Under the pieces are notes generated by a model. It was given only the letters and a program-made list of their open reading frames with translations. It was not told the origin of the DNA and ran no database searches. Shown here piece after piece: positions 1 to 6,209 of a stretch of 7,078 nucleotides of DNA. The translations under genes were made by a program, and so were the position numbers. The DNA is taken from contig JAHFFF010000066.1 in assembly GCA_023248095.1 (NCBI GenBank), positions 1,665 through 8,742 of the forward strand, given 5' to 3'. The stretch comes from Candidatus Omnitrophota bacterium (GTDB lineage: Bacteria > Omnitrophota > Gorgyraeia > 1-14-0-20-64-10). Within the stretch, counting starts at the first letter, position 1. Every line of letters begins with the position of its first letter.

Positions 1-2
1 GG

Positions 3-1793
3 CCATTCTCAGGCCGGCGGAGGAAGGGGGACAACCGGACGGTCGTGGTGGTGGAGGTTCAGGGGGTCCGTTCTCAACGGCTGGCCGGTTTGGAGGAATT
101 CGGGTTGGGTGTCCCTGAGCTGGAGAGGCAGATGAGGGAGGATCCTACCTCCAATGCATGGCATGCAGCTTTCTTCAAAGCAATGCCGGAAGATCACAAT
201 TTCTATTGGTGGTTTGCTTCTGCTTTGGGATTTATCCGTAAGAATCCGGAGGTTGTTACTCGCGATTTTCTCGAGGGTTTGGCGGAGACCATTTCCAATC
301 CGAGGTTCACTCGGTTTCACCGGCATGCGGCCTTCTGGCTTCTGGAGACGTTAGCCTCGGACCGACTGGAGCCACCTCCACTCGGAAGAATTCTGCCCCA
401 ATATGAGGTCCTGATGTCCGAAGCCAGACTGCGCTTGACCTCGAAAAACGATCCAGAAGATCAGGCGGTGATCCGTGAGATCCTTGGAGAAGACGGGATC
501 GAGGTGCTAAAGCTCGTTCTGGCTCTCCGTCAGGGCAAGGTTGCAGCAACCTATCAGGCTACTCTTCGGATGCCGGGGTTGCTTGAGCCTCAGGAGCGTG
601 CGGTCAAGCTGATCTATCCGATTCTGACAGGATCGCCGGAGTATCCGAGCAGATTCTTTGGGGCGTTTGCCGAGTTGGATACGGAGGATGTTGAAAAGGG
701 GCTTGCCCAAAGGGTGGAGGTTGAGAGGAAAGCGGGACTCTGGATGGCCCGCCTCGATTTCTGGAGGAAAAAACCTCTGGCGTACCAGCACCCCATTCTG
801 CCGCCCGTTTCCTACGCCACCATGCCCAGAGCTTGGGATGTGGGGATGGTGCAACAGAGGCCCTACGTGATTGTTGAAGAGTGGGTGCCCGGGATCGATC
901 TGCAATTCTATCTAGACGGTCAGGAACCTAGGGTTGAAGAGGCAACGCAAGCTGCCATCGCTGCGTATCGGAACATTTGGAAAAACGCGGATGGAATCGT
1001 GCCGACCGATATCAAACCGGCCAATGTGGTGGTCTTCCAAGACGGGAAAGAATTGAAGGCGAAGGTGGTGGACCTTCCTGAATTTGTTCCGGCGGATGAA
1101 GCAAAGCTTAATCGGTTGTTGGAGGTGCTTTCGGGCCTGGAGGAAGCGCCCAAGGTTCTGGATGGGGAGGCGGCTTCGGATTTTGCGCTGCAGGAGGTTG
1201 CGGTGAATCCGGCGATGTTGGCGGCTCAGCGGTACGTGGTTCGTGGGGAGGTCCAGCATGCGCTGGATGCCGGCGGTGGGATGTTGCGGTTGTCGCCGGA
1301 GATCACTGCCCAACTCTCCGGCGTGCGGAACGCGGTGGCGGGTGTGCTCACCCGGGCGGATTCCGGACTGCGGCGTGCGCCGTCGGGCCTGATTCTCTTC
1401 GACAGCGATCTGCGCAACGGGGAGCTGGATCGGCTGGCCGATCTGGGGCTGATCAACCTGATCAAGCCGGGATCGAGAGCGCAGGACATTCTTGACGCCA
1501 TGCCGGCTCTTCAGATGAGGCGAGGTGACCTGGCCGTTTTTCAGAGCGATGAGGAAGTCACCTCGCAACTGAGCCGTCTGCATGAACGGGTGACTGCGAC
1601 GCTGGGGCGGTCCTCGGATCTCCCGTTGTCTGTGGTCGGTTCAGGCGAAGAGGTGTCGGCTCTCCCCGGAGTGGTCTTCCGGGATCTTGCGGAAGATGAT
1701 GAGCTTCCGAGGGTGGTATCCTTGGGGCTGAGGTTGAAGTTTCGCGACCAGTTCAACCAGGAGTACAGCTTGATCGTATTCACGCAGGTTTAA
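3..1793 (+). CDS. Protein-kinase-like domain protein with unknown C-terminal half (5' partial)
   Basis: The frame is open from the left edge to the TAA at 1791-1793. The earliest in-window start, GTG at 45, has no well-spaced Shine-Dalgarno sequence, so the gene probably starts upstream. Counting residues from the GTG at 45, I see kinase landmarks in order: a glycine-loop-like stretch (LRQGKVAATYQATL, 161-174), a VAIK-like lysine (ERAVKLI, K188), a helix that could supply the alpha-C glutamate (about 223-239), a hinge-like IVEEWVPGIDLQFYL (276-290), a catalytic loop PTDIKPANVVV (D322, K324, N327) and VVDLP in place of DFG (D343). The residues used for ATP and Mg binding and catalysis are therefore present, but HRD is PTD and DFG is DLP, and no APE motif is clear. 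An N-terminal helical region (1-150) and the C-terminal part (about 400-582) are unrecognised. No membrane segment is visible. It may phosphorylate a protein or small molecule, or be a pseudokinase. Only 23 bases separate it from the next gene, so it may be co-transcribed with the carbohydrate genes. Confidence 0.75.
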   Translation, partial: PFSGRRRKGDNRTVVVVEVQGVRSQRLAGLEEFGLGVPELERQMREDPTSNAWHAAFFKAMPEDHNFYWWFASALGFIRKNPEVVTRDFLEGLAETISNPRFTRFHRHAAFWLLETLASDRLEPPPLGRILPQYEVLMSEARLRLTSKNDPEDQAVIREILGEDGIEVLKLVLALRQGKVAATYQATLRMPGLLEPQERAVKLIYPILTGSPEYPSRFFGAFAELDTEDVEKGLAQRVEVERKAGLWMARLDFWRKKPLAYQHPILPPVSYATMPRAWDVGMVQQRPYVIVEEWVPGIDLQFYLDGQEPRVEEATQAAIAAYRNIWKNADGIVPTDIKPANVVVFQDGKELKAKVVDLPEFVPADEAKLNRLLEVLSGLEEAPKVLDGEAASDFALQEVAVNPAMLAAQRYVVRGEVQHALDAGGGMLRLSPEITAQLSGVRNAVAGVLTRADSGLRRAPSGLILFDSDLRNGELDRLADLGLINLIKPGSRAQDILDAMPALQMRRGDLAVFQSDEEVTSQLSRLHERVTATLGRSSDLPLSVVGSGEEVSALPGVVFRDLAEDDELPRVVSLGLRLKFRDQFNQEYSLIVFTQV

Positions 1794-1805
1794 TGGTGGT
1801 ATCCT

Positions 1806-1812
1806 GGTGATC
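1806..1812 (+). promoter_or_regulatory. Atypical Shine-Dalgarno for gene 2
   Basis: GGTGATC matches the 3'-ward part of the extended anti-SD complement (AAGGAGGTGATC) rather than its GGAGG core. It lies 4 bases before the ATG at 1817. It is the only plausible ribosome site in the 23-base gap after gene 1, and it supports ATG 1817 as the start. Translation may also be partly coupled to gene 1. Confidence 0.45.
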
Positions 1813-1816
1813 TTCC

Positions 1817-4258
1817 ATGAGCAGAGGTAACTCCACAAGAGTTGTTCTGGGCGGCATGATTGCCTTGGCGCTGGCTGCCATCTGGTGGGCCGCTTTTCGA
1901 CCGGTGCCTATCTCAATTCCGACGCCATCGGCACCTGCTCCAGGCTCCTCCTCGCCAGGTCCTTCGGTTCCTACTCCGCCTACCCCTCCCTCTGCCGAGA
2001 AGGAGGAGGGGAAGGGTGAAACGGCTGAGGGGAAGCCCCCAACCATCCTGGTGGACGATTTCGAGACCGGGCAGACGCAGGGAATTTTCGGCGAGCGGAA
2101 AAACCGACTGGATGCCTTTCAGGGCACCTGGGCCCGGCGCCCTTCCTATACTGTGATCACCAAGGTGCTGGATACCCGGCCGGGCATGGTGGGCAACTCC
2201 CTCAGGATCGAGTACAGCAAGGTCGGCGGTTGGTGCGGTTGGTACACCCTGCTCAACGGGATAGACGTTTCCAGGCACAACTGCCTGACCTTTTGGGTCA
2301 AGGGAGAGCATGGCGGGGAGCGGTTTGACATCGGCTTGGCCGACGACCGGATGCAGGACCTTCAGATCGACGCGGTCTACGTGGGATCTATCGCCGCCTT
2401 CCTGCCTCAGGGGGTGACGGCGGAATGGCAGCAGGTGAAGATCCCGCTGCAGAGCCTGCGCTCGGACCTGAATCTGACCCGGATGGGATCGCTGGTCCTT
2501 TGGTTCCGTTATGAGGGCCATGGCGCGATCCAGATCGACGACGTGGCCTTTTCCTACGACGCCGAGGTGGAAAATTTCCAGAAGGAGAATGCCCCTCGGG
2601 CGAAGGCCGATTCCCGCGCAATCCGATCGACCTGGATCTGGAAGTACGATCCGGTGAACAGCATGGACACCCGCAAAGAGCTGTTTGACCTGTGCGATCG
2701 GACGGCCATGCGCCGTTTCTTCATTTATCTGGGGGAGGATCCGATCACGCACGACTCCAAGGATGCCCAGAACAGGCTGGCCGGATTCCTGCGGGAGTGC
2801 CACGAGCGAAAGATTGAGGTTCATGCCCTTCAGGGCAATCCCCTCTGGGCGCTCAAGCCTTACCATCCGAAGGTCTTGGCCTGGATCGACGGATACCTGC
2901 AGTTCAATCGGGACCGTCCCGTCGAGGATCGGATGGATGGGATCAGCATGGACATCGAGCCGTACCTGACGCAGGAGTGGGAGACCGGCGACCGAGAGAA
3001 GTTGAAGGAGGAGTTCCTGGAGCTGCTGGCCCAGTGCCGGCAGTTGGTCGACAAGGAGAATGCGGCGGCAGGTCCCGTGAGCCGCCCCTGGGCCGAGGGG
3101 CCCACCGCCTCCAAGCCGTTTGTGATGGGATTGGCCATCCCCCTGTTCTACAACCGGGAGCCGGAAATGGAGGAGAAGCTTCTCGGCTACCTGGACTACG
3201 CTGCGCTTATGGATTACTACGACTCGGCGCGGGATATCATCGAGCAGGGCAAGCCTCACATCGAGCTGGCCAACAAGATCGGAGTTCAGTTGGTGGTCGG
3301 TGTGGAGACGCAGGACCTGGTGCAGATGAACCAGGGCAAGCGCCGGAACACCTTTGTGGAAGAGGGATGGGAAGAGATGGAGCGTGAGTTGTCCAAGGTG
3401 ACGGAGGCCTTTGCCCAGGAGAAGAGCTTCTCCGGCCTGGCAATCCATTGCTACGACAGTTACCGCCTCATGCAGCGGGGCCGCAACGTGCCGACGCATG
3501 AACGGTCGGCCAAGATCCCCGCGATGCAAGCCTCAAGACGGGAGAAGCCGTTGACCATCGACGGGGATCTCTCTGACTGGACGGATGCCGTTTGGAACAA
3601 GGTCGATGATAAGAAGCAGGTGGTGTACGGCGTCGGGGCCTGGGGATGGGGGCAAGACATGTCCTTCAAGTATGCGGTGGAATGGGAGCCCAAGGCCATT
3701 TTGTTGGCCATCGAAGTCACCGACAATGTGTTGGTTCAAGAGAAGCGGGGCGCCGACATGTGGGAAGGGGACCACTTTGAGGTTTGGGTGGATGCGGACC
3801 TGGAAGGGGATTACAACGAGGCCGTCAACTCCGCGGATGATTTCCAGGTCGGGATCAGCCCGGGCAACTTCAAGGATCTTCCGCCCGAGGTGCATGTTTG
3901 GGTCCCATCGGTGGATGCGGGCTCCATTCGCCAGGTTGAGCTGGCCGCGCGCCAGAAGCCCAACGGCTACACTCTCGAGGTCCGTCTACCGACCTCCTTC
4001 CTCTTCCAGAACATCACCAAACGAGTGGGAGTGGAGCCGACGGGTTCACCGGCGCTCAAGCGGATCACCCCTGCGCAGCTGGCCCTTCAGAATGGGGTGT
4101 TGACCTCCGGGGAGATGAAGGCTGGTTTCCGAATGGGGCTGATGCTGGATGGATCCGACTGCGATGCGGCCCGTCAGCCCCAGAAATGTCTGCTCTCGAC
4201 CTCTCCGGAAAGACAGTGGGGCGACCCCACCACCTTCAACATCGTGGAGCTGAAATGA
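1817..4258 (+). CDS. Membrane-anchored GH18-like barrel protein with CBM11/CIA30-like and CBM9-like modules
   Basis: This is an 813-residue multidomain protein. Residues 8-27 form a hydrophobic segment after a short basic N-terminus, most likely an uncleaved anchor. Residues 28-75 are a Pro/Ser then Glu/Lys-rich stalk. Residues 77-246 are a CBM11/CIA30-like beta-sandwich (begins ILVDDFE, carries GGWCGWYTLL at 137-146, ends IQIDDVAF). Residues 268-550 can be laid out as eight barrel strands: STWIWKY (271), RRFFIYLG (299), IEVHALQGN (333), DGISMDIEPY (374), FVMGLAIPLFYN (435), DYAALMDYYD (460), VQLVVGVETQD (490) and FSGLAIHCYDSY (538). Strand 4 resembles the GH18 DGxDxDxE signature, with D379 and E381 kept and S377 in place of the second Asp; strand 6 resembles the GH18 MxYD strand. 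Residues 577-813 look like a CBM9 module: LTIDGDLSDW near the start, MWEGDHFEVWVDAD in the middle, WGDPTTFNIVEL at the end. I infer an envelope-tethered enzyme or binding protein facing outside the membrane and acting on a polysaccharide. The substrate is unknown, and S377 leaves catalysis uncertain. Confidence 0.85.
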   Translation: MSRGNSTRVVLGGMIALALAAIWWAAFRPVPISIPTPSAPAPGSSSPGPSVPTPPTPPSAEKEEGKGETAEGKPPTILVDDFETGQTQGIFGERKNRLDAFQGTWARRPSYTVITKVLDTRPGMVGNSLRIEYSKVGGWCGWYTLLNGIDVSRHNCLTFWVKGEHGGERFDIGLADDRMQDLQIDAVYVGSIAAFLPQGVTAEWQQVKIPLQSLRSDLNLTRMGSLVLWFRYEGHGAIQIDDVAFSYDAEVENFQKENAPRAKADSRAIRSTWIWKYDPVNSMDTRKELFDLCDRTAMRRFFIYLGEDPITHDSKDAQNRLAGFLRECHERKIEVHALQGNPLWALKPYHPKVLAWIDGYLQFNRDRPVEDRMDGISMDIEPYLTQEWETGDREKLKEEFLELLAQCRQLVDKENAAAGPVSRPWAEGPTASKPFVMGLAIPLFYNREPEMEEKLLGYLDYAALMDYYDSARDIIEQGKPHIELANKIGVQLVVGVETQDLVQMNQGKRRNTFVEEGWEEMERELSKVTEAFAQEKSFSGLAIHCYDSYRLMQRGRNVPTHERSAKIPAMQASRREKPLTIDGDLSDWTDAVWNKVDDKKQVVYGVGAWGWGQDMSFKYAVEWEPKAILLAIEVTDNVLVQEKRGADMWEGDHFEVWVDADLEGDYNEAVNSADDFQVGISPGNFKDLPPEVHVWVPSVDAGSIRQVELAARQKPNGYTLEVRLPTSFLFQNITKRVGVEPTGSPALKRITPAQLALQNGVLTSGEMKAGFRMGLMLDGSDCDAARQPQKCLLSTSPERQWGDPTTFNIVELK
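4246..4249 (+). promoter_or_regulatory. Shine-Dalgarno supporting gene 3 start at ATG 4255
   Basis: GGAG sits 5 bases before the ATG at 4255, inside the end of gene 2. Because that ATG overlaps the gene 2 stop as ATGA, it is the best-supported start for gene 3. It mirrors gene 4, which also starts at an ATGA overlap. A competing site is CAGGA at 4328-4332, 9 bases before a TTG at 4342. Confidence 0.5.
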
Positions 4259-5574
4259 GAGGGGGTCAGGTCTTGCATTGCAACATTCGATGTGTGATTG
4301 CAAGACCTGACCCCATTTTGTTTCCGACAGGATCCCGGCGATTGGTTCGCATTCTTGCTTTCATGATGATCCTACTGTTGTTCGTTGCGCATGATGCGAG
4401 ACCCCGTGTCGTCTACGCGGAGCCGGTGGCGCTGAAGGATGTTCCGCCGCCTCGGACGGATCAGGGGATTGCCTTGAAGGATGTTCCGCCGCTTCCGGAA
4501 GGCACCTTTCTGTTTGAGGGGGAAGCGAAATTCGGCCACCGGGGCCGGTTCGGCGGCTACGCCATGAGACCGTCCAAGTACGGCGTTTATTACGATCAGA
4601 AGATTCACATGGAAGGTTCCCCAGAGGGGATGTACGTCCGCTACCATAAAACCCCTGATCCCTCCTTTTCCGGCGCCTACGTGATTGTCTTGGGGGATCT
4701 CTCCCGCTTTTCGGCGATCTCCTTTTGGATCAAAGGGGCCAAGGGTGGGGAGGCGTTCGAGATCGGCGTGAACGATACGATCTCCAACAAGCGGGAGGAT
4801 GCGGTGCTGGCAGGGTCCATTTACCGCTACCTGCCTCAGGGAATAACGACGGAGTGGCAGCAGGTGATTGTGCCCTTGGAGGATTTCTTCGGTTCCGACT
4901 TGTCCCGCATCTACAGCATCGTTTTTAACTTCAACGAAGAGGGAGATGGAACCTTTTGGATCGACCAGCTCCGGTTTCACGAGCAGCCCTTGCTGGACCG
5001 GGAGGCGGAGATTGTCTCCAAGGGGGAGCTGCTCCTGGACAACTTCGATCACAGCAATCTGAACCTCCTCGGGCGCAAGGCCAACGCCTATAAGCGTCTT
5101 CCTTCGGTCTGCGAGTTCAGCCGTGTGGAGAATACGAGGGTAGGCAAGCATGGCCGCAGCCTGCAGTTGGAGTTCGATAAGCAGGCTACCGGCTGGTGCG
5201 GCTACTACACCCTGCTCAACCAAATCGATGGGGCCTATTTCGATCTGTCCCCCTATAAGGAACTTCGCTTCTGGGTGCGGGGGGCCAAGGGGGGGGAGAC
5301 CTTTGAGATCGGAATGGCGGATCGATCCTGGCTGACGATCGGGGATTCAGTCAAGGCCGGGGCTCTGGAGCAATATCTGCCCAAGGGGGTGACGACTCAG
5401 TGGCAGGAGGTGGTGATTCCGCTGTCCGATTTTGGTAAGCTGGAGTGGAGCCAGATGGGTTCCTTTGTTGTCAATTTTTACAAGCCGGGGAAGGGTGTTC
5501 TGTTTGTGGACGACCTTCGATTCATCCGAAAGAGCGACAAGGATTTATTGAACGAATGGGAGGAAACAAAATGA
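4255..5574 (+). CDS. Exported protein with two CBM11/CIA30-like beta-sandwich modules
   Basis: Starting at ATG 4255 gives 439 residues. The first codons run through the palindrome at 4262-4314, so residues 3-20 would be encoded by a repeat. The alternative TTG at 4342 would give 410 residues and a conventional signal peptide (basic VR, then hydrophobic ILAFMMILLLFVA, possible cleavage at VYA|EP near residue 55 of the long form). A short linker carrying a duplicated LKDVPP follows at residues 60-79. Module A spans about 85-242. It keeps FWIKGAKGGEAFEIGVND, the YLPQG.TTEWQQV segment and the final FWIDQLRF strand, but lacks the WCGYY motif. Module B spans about 258-424, with TGWCGYYTLL at 312-321, FWVRGAKGGETFEIGMADRSW and LFVDDLRF. 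No catalytic domain is visible. It overlaps both neighbours by 4 bases, which suggests translational coupling. I infer a secreted or periplasmic carbohydrate-binding or structural protein; the domain family assignment is by pattern only. Confidence 0.82.
   Translation: MRGGQVLHCNIRCVIARPDPILFPTGSRRLVRILAFMMILLLFVAHDARPRVVYAEPVALKDVPPPRTDQGIALKDVPPLPEGTFLFEGEAKFGHRGRFGGYAMRPSKYGVYYDQKIHMEGSPEGMYVRYHKTPDPSFSGAYVIVLGDLSRFSAISFWIKGAKGGEAFEIGVNDTISNKREDAVLAGSIYRYLPQGITTEWQQVIVPLEDFFGSDLSRIYSIVFNFNEEGDGTFWIDQLRFHEQPLLDREAEIVSKGELLLDNFDHSNLNLLGRKANAYKRLPSVCEFSRVENTRVGKHGRSLQLEFDKQATGWCGYYTLLNQIDGAYFDLSPYKELRFWVRGAKGGETFEIGMADRSWLTIGDSVKAGALEQYLPKGVTTQWQEVVIPLSDFGKLEWSQMGSFVVNFYKPGKGVLFVDDLRFIRKSDKDLLNEWEETK
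4262..4314 (+). repeat. Perfect-arm palindrome, REP/MITE-like
   Basis: The left arm GGGGTCAGGTCTTGCA (4262-4277) is the exact reverse complement of the right arm TGCAAGACCTGACCCC (4299-4314). The 21-base interior contains a further inner stem, ACAT-TCG-ATGT, centred on 4288, so nearly the whole 53 bases can fold as one long hairpin. It starts 7 bases after the A of the proposed gene 3 start codon and leaves the frame open. Long GC-rich hairpins of this kind between or at the ends of genes are typical of REP elements moved by IS200-like tyrosine transposases, or of small MITEs. No transposase is in the window, so that assignment is inference. In mRNA the hairpin could protect the upstream message or reduce translation of gene 3. 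Confidence 0.85.
4433..4492 (+). repeat. Short direct repeat encoding LKDVPP twice
   Basis: The 18-mer TGAAGGATGTTCCGCCGC occurs at 4433-4450 and again at 4475-4492. The offset is 42 bases, exactly 14 codons, so the frame is kept and the linker after the signal peptide of gene 3 reads ALKDVPP twice. It looks like a recent tandem duplication or slippage event in an unstructured linker. Confidence 0.85.
5558..5564 (+). promoter_or_regulatory. Strong Shine-Dalgarno for gene 4
   Basis: GGGAGGA lies 6 bases before ATG 5571. It decides the start of gene 4 against a longer reading frame open upstream to 5445, because the residues after 5571 form a signal peptide and the ATGA overlaps the gene 3 stop. 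Confidence 0.8.
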
Positions 5575-6197
5575 GGCGTTCTCTCTTGGTGTTTCGGGCG
5601 CTCGCAATGGCGGGTTTTGTCGCGACTCACGGCCTACTGCTCTCGACGGCCTTTGCGGCGACCGCGGTGATTGACGATTTTGAGGATGGGGGATCGAGCA
5701 AGGTGGGGCAGCGCTCCAACACCTACATCATGGCTCCCTCCCGTGCGCTGGCGGTCAAGACTGCCGAAGGTGCCCACGGTGGAGCCAAGGCCCTCATGCT
5801 CAAATACGACAAGAAGGACAAGGGGGGCCCCTACGACTCCGGCGGGTGGTGCGGCTATTACACGCTGCTGAAGACAGGCTCCCGATATTTTGATGCGACG
5901 GGCTACAAGTCCCTTACGCTGTGGGTGAAGGGAGCCGCCGGGGGTGAAAACTTTTCCGTCGGTTTGTCGGATCGACACTGGGACGAGGTGGGGGATTCCG
6001 TGAAGTCGGAGGAGATCGGCAAATACCTCCCATCAGGTAAACTTACTGCAGAGTGGCAAAGGGCGACCATCCCGTTGAGCACCTTTATGGTGGAGATGAA
6101 GGAGTTGGCCTCCATCGCCATTTGCTTTGAGGGTTCCCTTTTCCCGGGAGGGTCAGGCAAAGGGACGGTCTACGTGGATGATTTGAGTTTTGAATAG
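5571..6197 (+). CDS. Small secreted single-module CBM11/CIA30-like protein
   Basis: The 208-residue product has a Sec signal peptide: basic MRR, a hydrophobic stretch to about residue 28, and likely cleavage at AFA|AT near residue 29. The rest is one beta-sandwich module. It begins VIDDFEDG (33-40), carries PYDSGGWCGYYTLL (87-100, with C94), LWVKGAAGGENF (117-128), a polar segment GLSDRHWDEVGDSVKSEEIG (131-150), then YLPSGKLTAEWQRATIPL, and ends with VYVDDLSFE. No enzyme motif is seen. C94 is the only cysteine in the predicted mature protein, so it cannot form an internal disulfide. The start overlaps the gene 3 stop (ATGA). It is closely related to the next gene, most clearly from GGPYDSG through SEEIGKYLP, which indicates a tandem duplication. 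I infer a secreted carbohydrate-binding or matrix protein; the ligand is unknown. Confidence 0.85.
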   Translation: MRRSLLVFRALAMAGFVATHGLLLSTAFAATAVIDDFEDGGSSKVGQRSNTYIMAPSRALAVKTAEGAHGGAKALMLKYDKKDKGGPYDSGGWCGYYTLLKTGSRYFDATGYKSLTLWVKGAAGGENFSVGLSDRHWDEVGDSVKSEEIGKYLPSGKLTAEWQRATIPLSTFMVEMKELASIAICFEGSLFPGGSGKGTVYVDDLSFE

Positions 6198-6201
6198 GAG
6201 G
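6196..6201 (+). promoter_or_regulatory. Shine-Dalgarno for gene 5, overlapping the gene 4 stop
   Basis: AGGAGG begins inside the TAG stop of gene 4 (6195-6197) and lies 8 bases before ATG 6210. This arrangement allows ribosomes finishing gene 4 to reinitiate on gene 5, and it supports the 6210 start. Confidence 0.8.
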
Positions 6202-6209
6202 GCTGACCA

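Noticed and set aside
1913..3529. Long minus-strand open frame of over 500 codons opposite gene 2
   Set aside because: It lies wholly within a plus-strand gene with clear domains. Its product is low-complexity (Leu, Arg, Pro, His and Gly-rich) with no recognisable motif, as expected for a shadow frame in GC-rich DNA.
4186..4254. Upstream in-frame ATG at 4186 as the gene 3 start
   Set aside because: It would overlap gene 2 by 73 bases and add residues with no signal-peptide character. ATG 4255 has the ATGA overlap and a GGAG at proper spacing.
4262..4320. Palindrome as a rho-independent terminator
   Set aside because: The stem is long and GC-rich, but only four T residues follow (ATTTTG). 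The gene 3 frame continues through it, and the downstream genes have no visible promoter. Partial attenuation is possible, but a dedicated terminator is not supported.
5445..5570. Upstream in-frame ATG at 5445 as the gene 4 start
   Set aside because: The added 42 residues are read from an alternate frame of gene 3, and they would bury a typical signal peptide. ATG 5571 has GGGAGGA 6 bases upstream.
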